Below are positions 35,498-45,400 of a stretch of DNA of 64,000 nucleotides, in pieces (the first letter of the stretch is position 1; every line of letters starts with the position of its first letter). Both the position numbers and the translations under genes were made by a program. The DNA comes from Phormidesmis sp963789215 (GTDB taxonomy: Bacteria > Cyanobacteriota > Cyanobacteriia > Phormidesmidales > Phormidesmidaceae): the NCBI GenBank assembly GCA_963789215.1, contig CAWBJY010000002.1, positions 310,001 through 374,000 on the forward strand. Direction: 5' to 3'. The notes beneath the pieces were generated by a model, which made no database searches, was not told the DNA's origin, and saw only the letters and a list, made by a program, of their open reading frames with translations.

Positions 35498-36441
35498 GGC
35501 CGCACAAACTTATCTAGTCGCTCTCCCAGCTTTTCGCTAATCGATCGGCCTACTGGCGAATCGTTTAGTTTGCCTTCTACCTGTCCTCTAGCCTGCTCGA
35601 ATCGCCGCTGCATTTGCTGCTTCACCTGCTCTGTTTTGGCCTGAAGCTGCTCGGTAATTTCGGGCAGTGAGTCAGGCTGTGCCTGCCCCGGTCGCCGCCG
35701 CTGAGCCAGCTGCTCGTCGCCAAACTTTTTGGCCTGCTGCTTCACGCGCTCAGTCACTTTCCCCGCGAAAGACTGTGCCCCTTGAAGCACGTCGTTAAAG
35801 TCTGTCGGCAGCGGGATCTGATCTGGTCGCCAATCTAAGGGGCGTTCAGGTTTAGCGGGGTTAATCGCAATGCGCTGGTCGTAAGGCTGAGCGCGCCTGG
35901 CATCTTCCTCTGCAATCATCAGACGTTTGCGCCCGGCGCTGATGATAGTGGCCGGGGCGATCGCAAACACCTCCACGGTTTCTAGTTCCTCAGCGCCTTC
36001 TGCCGCTTCCGGGCGATCTGCTTCTGGGCGATCTGCTTCTCTTAAATTAAGCGCAAACAAATACTGCTGCACTTTTCCCGTTTCTACTTCCAGGCAAAAA
36101 TCTACCACCCGCCCAATGCAATCGCCGCCATCTGTCCAAACTTCTAGCCCAGTCACATTCTGCGCGGCCGCTAGCTGATTTTCTATCATGTCCGAAGCGG
36201 GCACTGCGGTGTGGATGATGATGCGATCGCGCCCAATCTTCACGAGCTGATCCCAGCTTATCGACTGCTTCTTGCCTAGCACGCCCCCTAGCGGGCCGCC
36301 TGCCTTACAGGCAAACCCCATTACCTCAGCTTCAGCCACATTCACCAGCAAATGGTCAACCGCGCCCACTTCCTCCGTTGTCTCATAGGCCATCAGCCCC
36401 ATCCCAACCAGCTCGCCTTGGCGAATAATTGCTGCGTCCAC
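35434..36441 (-). CDS. PRC-barrel domain protein
   Basis: Protein of 335 residues with two PRC-barrel-like beta domains, residues 8-85 (ELVGMGLMAYETTEEVGAVD, then ISWDQLVKIGRDRIII) and 95-185 (NVTGLEVWTDGGDCIGRVVD, then IAPATIISAGRKRLMI). The C-terminal 150 residues are charged and predicted helical or coiled coil (EITEQLQAKTEQVKQQMQRR). A tandem EADRP duplication lies at about residue 137. PRC barrels occur in RNA-processing and photosynthetic reaction-centre proteins; in cyanobacteria this two-PRC form is common and uncharacterised. It converges on, and overlaps, the TPR gene. Confidence 0.8.
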   Translation of the reverse strand: MDAAIIRQGELVGMGLMAYETTEEVGAVDHLLVNVAEAEVMGFACKAGGPLGGVLGKKQSISWDQLVKIGRDRIIIHTAVPASDMIENQLAAAQNVTGLEVWTDGGDCIGRVVDFCLEVETGKVQQYLFALNLREADRPEADRPEAAEGAEELETVEVFAIAPATIISAGRKRLMIAEEDARRAQPYDQRIAINPAKPERPLDWRPDQIPLPTDFNDVLQGAQSFAGKVTERVKQQAKKFGDEQLAQRRRPGQAQPDSLPEITEQLQAKTEQVKQQMQRRFEQARGQVEGKLNDSPVGRSISEKLGERLDKFVRPQSEEPEKPIDVEAFEVWEDD

Positions 36442-36542
36442 GCTGCCACCTCTTTCAAATACCGCTCTCTCTGTTTTACTTGATCTCGCGGTCTATAAGA
36501 GTACGACTAGTCTAAATAAGTTGAACTAAGCTGAACGCTTTT

Positions 36543-37796
36543 TTATATGCTATTACTCTCAGCCAGGGGTAATAGCGCAGGTGCAAAAGATACAGCATCG
36601 TCTCTATCTTGCTGAAAGGCTAAATCAGCTTCTTCTAGACGCTCTAGGAAGGGAATGAGTTCGCTGAAGCTGCGGACACCCATCTCAGCTAGCTCGGCTA
36701 TGCTGATGGACTCATCGGAGAGGGAGCCTTTTTGGAGAAGGAGCGATCGCACCCTTTCTTCTTCAGTGGATAAAGACGCTCGCTGTCTCAAAATGGGGCC
36801 TGCTTGCCTTAACCCTTGCTCTAGCACCTCTGGCGTGATCAAGCTAGCCTGCAAGTCAGCAGCGGTCGAAAGAACTATATTGCCTAGTCGGTTGAAAAGA
36901 CGAGGTTTTCCAGAGGATACTTCGCACAGTCGCTGAGCCGTTTCTGGAAGAAAAGGCAGCACGCAGCGAGGGTCTTGCGGATCGATGCAGTCATTATCAA
37001 AGCGAGCGCTGACGAGGTAATTAATCAGCATTTGATAGGTGGTTGGCGAATCAAGCTCCTTAAGCTGCACTTTCAAATCAAATAGCCCCCGCTCAGTCGT
37101 CAGCAAATCGCTAGCCGTGTCAGTCGAACGGCCTGTGAGTATAAACCAGGCCCGACCCTTCAACATGCCCTGCGCATCGTGCATTAGCTGACGAACGATT
37201 CCAGGCGGTTGCTTATCGAGGTCATCGATCGCAATGACAATCCCTTGGGGGTATTTTTCCTGCGCCCGCTCTAACAGCGTCTCCAAGCTCACTGTAGGAA
37301 ATGAGGGCTTGGTAATGGGCAGATCTCTTTCGCCGATCTTGCTGATCATTCTAAAGGCTCTGCCCATCTCCGCATTTCGTTCTTTCAATTCCTTTTTAGC
37401 TGGAATTCCCATTTGATATAGCTGCTGCTGTGCCCAAGGGTCATCAGCCATTTCTCTAGCTAGCGCAATCAATGCGGTGGTTGCCAGATCTAAATTTTTA
37501 GGCAAAGAGATGCAGGTAGTTAGCATCTGGGGACGCTTACGCCGCAGCACCGATAGAACTTCTCGCAAAAAGGCGCTCTTCCCAATGCCTAGTCGCCCAT
37601 AAATTAAAATGCGCCGCCGCTCTCGATTTTGAAACTGATTAAATACCTGCCTCAATTCGGTTTCTCGTCCTGTAAAAACACGACGCAGCGTTGTGCTTGC
37701 CAAGTCGACCGGATTTTCGGTAAACGGAATTTCGTTCAGCCCTAATCGGCTTAAGCTATCAAATGACTGATCGAAAATATCGTTGGCAGTGGTCAT
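36543..37796 (-). CDS. AAA+/STAND-like ATPase
   Basis: ATPase of 417 residues. Walker A is YGRLGIGKSAFLREV near residue 66, and Walker B is IVIAIDDLDKQ near 186. A sensor-like ILTGRSTDT follows and then a helical lid (KPRLFNRLGNIVLSTA). The last 80 residues look like a winged-helix region (SISIAELAEMGVRSFSELIP). The layout matches archaeal-type or MNS-class STAND/Orc-like ATPases used as switches. Its ATG overlaps the stop of the upstream gene by four bases (ATGA), so the two are translationally coupled and likely form one complex. Role unknown; regulation or stress sensing is inferred. Confidence 0.7.
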   Translation of the reverse strand: MTTANDIFDQSFDSLSRLGLNEIPFTENPVDLASTTLRRVFTGRETELRQVFNQFQNRERRRILIYGRLGIGKSAFLREVLSVLRRKRPQMLTTCISLPKNLDLATTALIALAREMADDPWAQQQLYQMGIPAKKELKERNAEMGRAFRMISKIGERDLPITKPSFPTVSLETLLERAQEKYPQGIVIAIDDLDKQPPGIVRQLMHDAQGMLKGRAWFILTGRSTDTASDLLTTERGLFDLKVQLKELDSPTTYQMLINYLVSARFDNDCIDPQDPRCVLPFLPETAQRLCEVSSGKPRLFNRLGNIVLSTAADLQASLITPEVLEQGLRQAGPILRQRASLSTEEERVRSLLLQKGSLSDESISIAELAEMGVRSFSELIPFLERLEEADLAFQQDRDDAVSFAPALLPLAESNSI

Positions 37797-38344
37797 GCAG
37801 ACACCTCTACTTTTTGGTCCTTTATTTCTTTTTGAGCCATCTGATTTTGAGCCATCTGATTTTGAGCAACCTGATTTTGAGCAACCTGGTAGAGCTTCTG
37901 CACAATGGCCGCACGCTCTGGCATTTTTAGCTGGCGGTAGCCATTGTGCGATTTTCCTAAATAACTTAGACCCTGCTTAAAATGACCTTGAGATAGCAAA
38001 ATGCCGCCTAGCTCCGCCTGAGGTTCGGCAATGCCGGACAGATTATCTAGGGGCCTGTATGAACGCAGCGCCTCTCGATAGTAAAGCCGAGCATTGTTCC
38101 AATCAGAGCGCGCTATATCGTATGTATGCCCAATCTTAAATGGAGCTTTAGCGTACGCCAGGACATCTTCTCCAGCGCTAAGGCGCCTCACGCTGAGCGA
38201 AAGCTGTAGACTTTTTCTCCACTGCTCGTTATGCCCAAGGCGGCTACCCAAGATTGATTGAATTGTTGGCAGCGCTGTCCAATTTTGCCAGTCGTAGTGC
38301 TCTGGGCTAACCGCTACACTCCGTTTTTTGTCAGACGTTGCCAT
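37793..38344 (-). CDS. TPR-like helical protein coupled to the AAA+ ATPase
   Basis: Protein of 183 residues. Residues 45-150 read as degenerate tetratricopeptide helices (AYAKAPFKIGHTYDIARSDW; ARLYYREALRSYRPL; GISEPQAELGGILL-like; GLSYLGKSHNGYRQL). The C-terminus holds a 5-residue repeat, (V/M)AQNQ four times, encoded by 15-bp tandem repeats at about 37839-37890. The stop overlaps the ATPase start by four bases. The repeat suggests copy-number variation between strains. Likely an adaptor or sensor arm for the ATPase, by inference from coupling. Confidence 0.6.
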   Translation of the reverse strand: MATSDKKRSVAVSPEHYDWQNWTALPTIQSILGSRLGHNEQWRKSLQLSLSVRRLSAGEDVLAYAKAPFKIGHTYDIARSDWNNARLYYREALRSYRPLDNLSGIAEPQAELGGILLSQGHFKQGLSYLGKSHNGYRQLKMPERAAIVQKLYQVAQNQVAQNQMAQNQMAQKEIKDQKVEVSA

Positions 38345-38945
38345 ATCTCACTGCGCTCAGCTTACCAAACCTGTTTTGTGGCTTCATCAACCCCATGTCC
38401 TAATAGACTTTAGCTAGAACTCGCTCTTGTGTTCTAAGGCAGTATTAGTAACCTCAGAAAACCCCAGCACGGCGATTTGTGATGACTGACCCGACTATTC
38501 GCCGAAAACGGCGCTTGGCTAGCTATAAAAAGCCTCTAGCATTTCTAAATAAATTCATCAAGAAATCATCACTTAATGAATTAGAAGTGCTTGGTTCTAT
38601 TCATTCATCCGAGATAACCCTGGACTTAGTCGGAAACGTGCCTTGCGATTATGCATAGTCGCAAGGCATTGAGAATATATATGACCCTTAGAAACGACCA
38701 GGTTGACGTCTCTAACCGGGGCCTAGTTGGTGAATCTAAGTTGTAGGCCAGTTTTCGAATCAGTATCTGGTTCGAAATGCTACGCACTCGCAGCTAAGAA
38801 CATGATTCCTATTAGTTAGAAGTCATAGAAAAGATGGCTGCTGATATCAGAGAGCGATTTTTCCAACTCAATGCTTTTGCGACTCGTGCTTTGGCTACAA
38901 ATCAGCACTCAGCTCATACAAAACGCTTTGTAGATAGCGATGGAG
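38345..38945. other. Intergenic region with a possible small ORF
   Basis: Holds promoters for the leftward ATPase pair. A 58-codon frame at 38482-38658 (+) encodes a basic peptide starting MTDPTIRRKRRLASYKKPLA; it has no RBS and no known relative, so I do not call it a gene. A strong hairpin lies at 38639-38668, described separately. The 38834-39184 open frame is antisense to pth and rejected. Confidence 0.4.
38639..38668. other. Strong inverted repeat (hairpin)
   Basis: Ten-base arms TGCCTTGCGA and TCGCAAGGCA pair perfectly around a 10-base loop that contains ATGCAT, itself a palindrome. No T-run follows on either strand, so it is not a standard terminator. It may be a regulatory or small-RNA structure, or a protein-binding site. 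Confidence 0.7.
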
Positions 38946-39581
38946 CTAAAGCTCTACTTCTCGCCCGTTATACAAATTCATGGACCGCTCTACGCCTTTA
39001 CGCAGGCTCAAATCAATCGCATCCACCGCCATGGGAATCACCGCATCGACAATTTTCCGATCCTCTGGCGCAAAGCGACCCAGCACGTGAGAAACCACCG
39101 CGCTATCTCGCGCTTCCCCTTTTTCCGTACTGCCAATCCCCACCCGCAGCCGAGGAAATTCCTTCGTTCCCAAATGCGAAATAATTGACTTCATGCCGTT
39201 GTGTCCGCCTGCCCCACCCGATAGGCGCATCCGCAGCTTCCCCGTCGGTAAATCCATATCGTCGTAAACCACCAGCACCGAGCCTGCATCGAGCTTGTAC
39301 CAGTCGAGCACAGCGCGTACCGCCTGCCCCGAGTTATTCATGAACGTAGTGGGCTTGATAAGGACGGTGCGATCGCCCCCACTGCGAAACTCCCCTACTT
39401 CACCTTGAAACCTTTTATTCTCAGTTAGCGAAACCCCTGGAAAGCTTTTAGCTAAAGCGTCAACAATTTCAAATCCGATATTGTGGCGCGTTCGGTCGTA
39501 TTTAGGGCCAGGATTACCCAATCCTACAATCAGGCGCGGTAAAACAAGAGCGGGCGGCTGGTCTGGAGTTATCCCCACCAT
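38946..39581 (-). CDS. pth: Peptidyl-tRNA hydrolase
   Basis: Essential enzyme of 211 residues that cleaves peptidyl-tRNA released from stalled ribosomes. Motifs are complete: LIVGLGNPGPKYDRTRHNIG with the catalytic His, IKPTTFMNNSG, VVYDDMDLPTGK with the Asp, and the tRNA-contact GGAGGHNGMKSII. Residues 1-15 are a short extension before the conserved strand. It is followed upstream on the same strand by tatA after 36 bases, an order seen in many cyanobacteria where pth and tatA adjoin psbH. Confidence 0.95.
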   Translation of the reverse strand: MVGITPDQPPALVLPRLIVGLGNPGPKYDRTRHNIGFEIVDALAKSFPGVSLTENKRFQGEVGEFRSGGDRTVLIKPTTFMNNSGQAVRAVLDWYKLDAGSVLVVYDDMDLPTGKLRMRLSGGAGGHNGMKSIISHLGTKEFPRLRVGIGSTEKGEARDSAVVSHVLGRFAPEDRKIVDAVIPMAVDAIDLSLRKGVERSMNLYNGREVEL

Positions 39582-39617
39582 GGATTCTTCTGATTCTTCT
39601 GAATAATGTAGTGCTAG

Positions 39618-39965
39618 TTAAGCTGTCTGGGCGTCGCTTTCGATTGCTTCAGCAGCTTCTGGCTCAACCGTCGTTTCTGCTGCGATCTCGGCCTCTGCCG
39701 GTTCGCTAGCTTCCACATCCTTAGTATCCGGCGCAATGGCTCTGGGCTTTTCCAAAGTTGCCTTCATTGGCTCCACCACGGCTTTTTCCACCGCGTCAGC
39801 CTCTTTCTTAAACTCGTCCTCAAACTGCTTAGATGCCTTTTGTAAGTCTCGAATGGCTCCGCCTAGGCTACGGCTAATCTCAGGTAGCTTCTTCGGCCCA
39901 AACACCAGCAGCGCCACAATCATGATCAGGCCCATCTCAGGCAGGCCAATTCCAAAGATGTTCAT
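39618..39965 (-). CDS. tatA: Sec-independent protein translocase TatA/TatE-type subunit
   Basis: Protein of 115 residues. The N-terminus FGIGLPEMGLIMIVALLVFG is the short TatA membrane helix, followed by the hinge PKKLPEISRSLGGAIRDLQK and an amphipathic helix. The acidic Ala/Glu/Thr tail is typical of cyanobacterial TatA/B. It would form the pore of the twin-arginine export machine in the cytoplasmic or thylakoid membrane. I prefer the ATG at 39965 (MNIFGIG), which gives the normal three residues before the helix, over 39986. TatB is a possible alternative because of the long tail. Confidence 0.85.
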   Translation of the reverse strand: MNIFGIGLPEMGLIMIVALLVFGPKKLPEISRSLGGAIRDLQKASKQFEDEFKKEADAVEKAVVEPMKATLEKPRAIAPDTKDVEASEPAEAEIAAETTVEPEAAEAIESDAQTA

Positions 39966-40001
39966 CCGCTCTCTTCCTACAAGCAACCCTTAAAAGTATA
40001 A

Positions 40002-40028
40002 AGGGCAGACGCAAAATGCACCTGCCCT
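40002..40028 (-). terminator. Probable rho-independent terminator of psbH
   Basis: On the minus strand AGGGCAG (40028-40022) pairs with CTGCCCT (40008-40002) with an inner TGC/GCG step, followed by TTATACTTTT. It lies 50 bases past the psbH stop, before the tatA start. The T-run is interrupted, so efficiency is uncertain. Confidence 0.65.
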
Positions 40029-40078
40029 CCTCAATAATTAAAATGCTCGCTGATGGCGACGCATTAGCTGCCTAGGTT

Positions 40079-40282
40079 CTAATTACCCAAGCTTCTCCAG
40101 TCCACATCCACCGCATCAATGATGAGAGAAGAGTTGTATAGCTGAAGGATAATCAGCAAGAACACCAGGAAAAGCACCATAAATACGCCCATTACGGGAG
40201 TAGTGCCCCAGCCAGGGGAGACCTTTCCGTACTCGGAGTTTAAAGGCTTAAGGATGTTTCCTAGTTTCGTGCGCTGTGCCAT
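40079..40282 (-). CDS. psbH: Photosystem II reaction centre protein H
   Basis: Low-molecular-weight PSII subunit of 67 residues, located in the thylakoid membrane beside CP47. The N-terminal stromal part is AQRTKLGNILKPLNSEYGKV, then PGWGTTPVMGV leads into the single membrane helix (FMVLFLVFLLIILQLYNSS) and the lumenal tail VDVDWRSLG. All match the family closely. It is divergent from psbN, with 72 bases between start codons, the usual cyanobacterial arrangement. Confidence 0.98.
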   Translation of the reverse strand: MAQRTKLGNILKPLNSEYGKVSPGWGTTPVMGVFMVLFLVFLLIILQLYNSSLIIDAVDVDWRSLGN

Positions 40283-40354
40283 TAGAGAAGACCAGAAGGA
40301 TGAACGTTACTTTATATTCTGTAATATCATAGAGTGATTCACGTTGGATACCCT

Positions 40355-40495
40355 ATGCAAAGCTTAGATTCTGCAACAGTTCTTATTGTATCAGTGGCGG
40401 TCATTGTTTTCGCCTTTACCGGATACGCTTTTTACACGGCATTTGGGCCACCAGCTAAGGAACTGAGCGATCCATTCGAAGACCACGAAGACTAA
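40355..40495 (+). CDS. psbN: PSII assembly-associated protein PsbN
   Basis: Small protein of 46 residues. An N-terminal helix (ATVLIVSVAVIVFAFTGYAF) is followed by the conserved YTAFGPPAKELSDPFEDHED tail that identifies PsbN. The family helps PSII repair and assembly and is not a stable subunit. It is slightly longer than the common 43-residue form through the acidic C-terminus. The gene sits divergent to psbH as expected. Confidence 0.95.
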   Translation: MQSLDSATVLIVSVAVIVFAFTGYAFYTAFGPPAKELSDPFEDHED

Positions 40496-40634
40496 TCTCT
40501 ACCTTTAGAACCTTTTTAGAACCTGTGGTCTGCCATTCGGAAAGCATTTGCTTTGCCGCAGGTTCGCGGTGGATGCTAAACTCGAAAACTCATCTCTATA
40601 TTTTGTTCGGCTCAGCCGTCATTAAAATCGCCCA

Positions 40635-40883
40635 ATGATCAAAATTCGCCTCAAGCGCTACGGAAAAAAGCGCGAAGTTAGCTACCGTATCGTCGCCATG
40701 CGCTCTCAAGATCGCCGCGACGGTCGTCCTTTGGAAGAGCTAGGATTCTATAACCCCAGAACAGACGAAACCCGTTTGGAGGTTCCTGCGATCGTCAAAT
40801 GGCTCAAAGAAGGTGCTCAGCCCACAAAAACCGTTGAGCATATTCTCAAGAAGGCGAACGTTTACGAACAGCTCAGCAGCTAG
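40635..40883 (+). CDS. rpsP: 30S ribosomal protein S16
   Basis: Ribosomal protein of 82 residues with the full S16 signature: MIKIRLKRYGKKREVSYRIV at the start, then RDGRPLEELGFYNPRTDE and the C-terminal GAQPTKTVEHILKKANV. It is the first gene of a rightward rpsP-KH protein-phoH group whose gaps are 12 and 21 bases, so a single transcript is likely. Confidence 0.98.
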   Translation: MIKIRLKRYGKKREVSYRIVAMRSQDRRDGRPLEELGFYNPRTDETRLEVPAIVKWLKEGAQPTKTVEHILKKANVYEQLSS

Positions 40884-40895
40884 CAAGGTAATGCC

Positions 40896-41348
40896 GTGAG
40901 CAGTCCTGATCCTGACAACACCCAGACTAACCAGCTATCTACGACCGATTTTGAAGCGCTCGCTCGCTTCTTGATGGGGCCGTTTTTAGACAAGCCAGAA
41001 GAGCTTAAGTTCCACGTTGAGAAATTGGCAGGGGGCAAAAAGCTCTGGCTTCGCGCTGCGTTCAATGAAGAAGAGGATAAGGGCCGGGTGTTTGGCCGGG
41101 GTGGTCGCAATATCAAAGCGATGCGCAACGTTATGATGGCAGCGGCTAAGCAGTCGGAAATAACGGTAAACCTGAACGTGTTTGGCGAGCCTGAACCTGA
41201 GCGTTCTGAGCGGAGTAGTAGTAGTGGCGGTGGCGATCGCTCTCGAGGAAGAAGCGGCGGTAGGGGCCGTGGGGACGATCGCAGTAGTAGACCTGCTAGG
41301 CCCAGCACCAACCCAGCGCCTCCCAAGAAAAAGCCAAAGCCTGAATAG
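40896..41348 (+). CDS. KH-domain RNA-binding protein (KhpA-like)
   Basis: Protein of 150 residues. The KH fold spans residues 16-98 with the RNA-contacting G-x-x-G loop VFGRGGRNIKAMRNVM. It is followed by an Arg/Gly/Ser-rich disordered tail (RSRGRSGGRGRGDDRSSR) ending in basic KKKPKPE. KhpA normally is about 80 residues; the RG-rich tail is the cyanobacterial variant and should strengthen RNA binding. GTG start 12 bases after rpsP; an ATG at 40890 is out of frame. Known conserved order with rpsP and phoH. Confidence 0.9.
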   Translation: MSSPDPDNTQTNQLSTTDFEALARFLMGPFLDKPEELKFHVEKLAGGKKLWLRAAFNEEEDKGRVFGRGGRNIKAMRNVMMAAAKQSEITVNLNVFGEPEPERSERSSSSGGGDRSRGRSGGRGRGDDRSSRPARPSTNPAPPKKKPKPE

Positions 41349-41369
41349 CGCCCCCTCTATAAATACTGC

Positions 41370-42323
41370 ATGGGAAACACTTACACCTTTGGTCTAGCTA
41401 GCGCTGAAAATGCGATGGCGCTAGCCGGGCCACAAGAAGAAAATATTAAGCGAATTGCGAAGCAGACGGGCGCAACCGTTGTCCTTCGCGGTAGCGAACT
41501 TAGCATTGCAGGGACTGATAACCAAATAGAGCGAACGCGTAAGATTGTCGAGACGCTAGAACCCACTTGGGGAGAAGGTCAGTCAGTTGCGGTAACGGAC
41601 GTGATGACCGCTATTCATGCGTTAGATACGCATCGTGGCGACGAGCTGAAGTCGATGCAAAAGGACGTCGTTGCGCGTACGCGTCGCGGACAGGTGATTC
41701 GCGCTAAGACTTTTAGGCAGCAGGAATACATTAATGCGCTGCGTAAAAGCGACCTAACTTTTTGCACAGGCCCGGCCGGCACGGGCAAAACTTTTCTAGC
41801 CGCGATGGTTGCTGTTAAAGCGCTGATGAATGAGGAGTACGAAAAGCTCATTCTGACGCGGCCAGCTGTGGAGGCCGGTGAGAAGCTAGGCTTTTTGCCC
41901 GGCGACCTGCAAGAAAAGGTTAACCCATACTTACGGCCCTTGTACGACGCGCTGCATGAGCTAATCGATCCTGAGCGAATTCCTAGCCTGATGGAGCGCG
42001 GCGTGATTGAGGTGGCTCCGCTGGCCTACATGCGCGGACGTACGCTGAGCAATGCCTTTGTTATTTTAGATGAGGCGCAAAATACGACGCCAGCGCAGAT
42101 GAAAATGGTGCTGACTCGTTTAGGTTTTCACTCGCGCATGGTCGTCACAGGGGACGTTACCCAGACGGACTTGCCGCGCTACCAAGACTCAGGGCTCGCT
42201 ATGGCGACCAAGATCTTGTCTAAAGTAGAAGGTATCGCCTTTTGCGAACTCACTAAGGCTGATGTGGTGCGTCATGCTCTTGTTCAGCGGATTGTGGCCG
42301 CCTATGAAGCATTTGAATCATAA
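41370..42323 (+). CDS. phoH: PhoH family ATPase
   Basis: Protein of 317 residues. The first 90 residues form a KH-like part (ENIKRIAKQTGATVVLRGSE). The PhoH ATPase core has Walker A FCTGPAGTGKTFLAAM near residue 135, TRPAVEAGEKLGFLPGD, the Walker B FVILDEAQNTTPAQMKM near 232 and sensor VVTGDVTQTDLP. PhoH proteins are thought to act on RNA, often with ribosome or RNase factors. Third gene of the rpsP group. Confidence 0.95.
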   Translation: MGNTYTFGLASAENAMALAGPQEENIKRIAKQTGATVVLRGSELSIAGTDNQIERTRKIVETLEPTWGEGQSVAVTDVMTAIHALDTHRGDELKSMQKDVVARTRRGQVIRAKTFRQQEYINALRKSDLTFCTGPAGTGKTFLAAMVAVKALMNEEYEKLILTRPAVEAGEKLGFLPGDLQEKVNPYLRPLYDALHELIDPERIPSLMERGVIEVAPLAYMRGRTLSNAFVILDEAQNTTPAQMKMVLTRLGFHSRMVVTGDVTQTDLPRYQDSGLAMATKILSKVEGIAFCELTKADVVRHALVQRIVAAYEAFES

Positions 42324-42455
42324 GGTTTCATTCGCTTTGCCTAATTTGCGTAACCGCGGGCTAAGAGAGATCTAATATTGAGTGCGATTATTGAGTGGAT
42401 CAGGTGACTGCTTAAGCGCTAACCCCTTGTCCTTTGACTGCGAGCAACCTGCCTC

Positions 42456-45400
42456 ATGGCGACTTTACACGGAAATTGGCTGCCGGATATTCAGCGGTTT
42501 TTCCTCTGGGGAGAAACCTGGCGCAAAGCAAAAGCGACGAGTCTTCCTGCGCTCTTGGCGGAGACTCCCTCAGATTTATCTAAACTAATTGCGTCTCAGC
42601 CGTATCAGCTTAGTCAGCAAGAACTGGCCGAAAGTTTTATAAAAAACGAAGAGATAGATCTCTCTTGGATGCAGGCAATCGTTGCTCCAAAGGTTTCTAA
42701 GGCTTCTAAAACGGCTAAAAAAGCGCCTGGCAAAAAGTCCGAGAAAAAAACTTCGACTCGCCGTTCAAAGCCGTTGGGCGTTTGGCAGTCTCGGATAGTC
42801 ATCTTGCCGACTAAGTTTGACTCACAGGGTCTGCTGCCTTCACTTTCTACCGATTTGGATGCAGATGAGCTTTATCCCTGGCAAGTGTCGGGCGCGGTTT
42901 TAGACGCGGCGATCGCACCCAAATTCCTTAGCGCCTTGCCGCTAGGCCAGTCAGAAGCCAGTGCCTTCGTTGGCGATGACCTGCGCTACTGGTCGCATCT
43001 CACGCGATGGTGCCTAGATCTATTGGCTCGGGGCAAGTTTGTTCCTGTCGTTAGCGCCGACCACAAAGGCACGATTGCCGCCTGGCAGCTACTGCTCGAT
43101 AGCGCAGTAGATCAAGCTCGGCTGAAAGATTTTTGCGATCGCATTCCCCCAATCTGTCGCAGCTATCCCACGCCCACGCCCAAAAAAACCTCTCCGCTCA
43201 AAATAGACTTCCCGACATCCGCCGACCCCATCGTCCGCAATTTCTTAGAAACGCTGCTAGATGCCCAAGTTCGCAGCGCCGCAAACAGCAATGCCCTGCC
43301 TGCTAACACACCTCTAAGCAAAGACCTACCGCTGCGCGAATGGCTAGATGCCCTAGGCGAACCGGACGCTCACTTCGAATCCACACCCACTGGCGTCGTC
43401 CGGCTCAACGATGCGATTAATACCTGGACAGCTCCGCTGCAAAATTTAGCCGAAGTGGAAGGCTATCGTACCTGCTTTACCCTTACGCCGCCGCCTACTG
43501 GGCAAACAGACTGGACATTGCAATATGGCCTGCAAGCCATAGACGACGGTGACTTTCGCATAGACGCCGAAACTATCTGGCAAAACCCAACCGATCAGCT
43601 CCTTTATCAAGGCCGCGAGATAGACTCGCCTCAAGAAACGCTCCTAGCAGGGTTAGGCAGAGCCACGCGTTTGTACGAGCCGGTCAAAGCAACTCTCGCT
43701 GAGCAAAGCCCCACCCAAAAAACGCTCGATCCTATCGAAGCCTACCAGTTCATCAAAGCAACGGTTTGGCGGTTGCAAGACAGCGGCTTTGGCGTCATCC
43801 TGCCCGAGAATTTAGTCGATCCTAGCAAGGGTGCCAGCCGTCTGGGATTGCAAATTAGCGCCAGTGCACCGTCCCAGCAGCAGCGTTTGGGTTTGCAAAG
43901 CCTGCTGAACTTTAAGTGGGATTTATCAGTTGGTGGCCAGGTTCTCACCAAGGCAGAGTTTGACGATCTCATTACGCAGGGAACGCCGCTAGTTGAAATC
44001 AACGGCCAGTGGATTGAGCTTCGTCCACAGGATGTTCGCGCCGCTAAAGATTTCTTCGAGAAGCGCCGAGGCCAAACGAAGCTGTCTGTAGAAGAAGCCC
44101 TGCGAATTAGCACTGGCGACAGTCAGCTCATCGACAAACTTCCGGTTGTAAAATTCGACGCTTCCGGCAAGCTTGACGACCTCATTACTACGATGACTAC
44201 GGGTAACCAGAGCCTGACGCCTATCTCAGAACCCAAAGGTTTTGAAGGGCAGCTACGCCCGTATCAGGCCAAAGGTGTCTCATGGCTCTCTTTTCTAGAG
44301 CAGTGGGGATTGGGCGCTTGTTTAGCAGATGATATGGGCTTGGGAAAAACGGTTCAGCTCATTGCCTTTTTGCTCTATCTAAAACAAGAGAAAGCGCTAG
44401 GTGGCCCGGTGCTGTTGGTATGTCCCACTTCTGTTTTGAGCAACTGGCAGCGAGAGGTGAGGAAGTTCGGCCCCGAGCTGAACGCTTTGATCTATCACGG
44501 TGATAAACGACCTAAAGGCTCCGCGCTGTTAACAGCGGTTAAAAAGTTAGATCTGATCATTACCAGCTACACGCTGGCACAGCGAGATCTTAAGGACCTT
44601 AAGCGGGTGGAATGGCGAGGAATGGTACTCGACGAAGCTCAGAACATTAAGAACCCGACGGCTAAGCAGTCAATTGCCGTTCGCGATATTGAAAGCGAAT
44701 TTCGCATTGCCCTTACGGGTACGCCAGTTGAGAACAAACTTTCTGAGCTGTGGGCCATTATGGACTTTTTGAACCCCGGCTATTTAGGCCCGCTGAATTT
44801 CTTTAAGCGCCGATTTGCTACGCCAATTGAAAAATATGGCGATACCGATTCGCTCAAGACATTGCGATCGCTCGTACAGCCTTTTCTGCTTCGCCGTCTA
44901 AAAACAGATCGCACTATCATTCAAGACCTGCCCGAAAAGCAGGAGATGACCGTCTTCTGTGGACTTACTTCTGAACAAGCCCGCCTGTATCAAAAACTGG
45001 TGGACGATACTTTAGGAGAGATCGACGATGCAACCGGGTTGCAAAGGCGCGGGATGATTTTAGGGTTGCTAGTAAAACTAAAACAGATTTGCAACCATCC
45101 CGCCCAGTTCTTAAAGCAGGAGACTTTGGGCAAATATCGGCGTTCGGGTAAGTTGCAGCGTTTAGACGAGATGTTAGAAGAAGTGATTGCGGAGGGCGAT
45201 CGCGCCCTTATCTTCACCCAATTTGCCGAATGGGGAAAACTTCTCACCCCACACCTAGAACACCGACTAGGCACAGACGCCATGTTCCTCTACGGCAGCA
45301 CCTCCCAGGCCAAAAGAGAAGAAATGGTAGACCGCTTCCAGCTCGATCCTAACGGCCCCAAAATCTTTATTCTTTCACTTAAAGCAGGCGGCGTCGGCCT

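Noticed and set aside
38834..39184. Plus-strand frame of 116 codons opposite pth
   Set aside because: Mostly antisense to a certain essential gene, no RBS, no recognisable motif.
40355..40495. Divergent psbN and psbH as an unusual arrangement
   Set aside because: Opposite-strand psbN next to psbH is normal in cyanobacteria.
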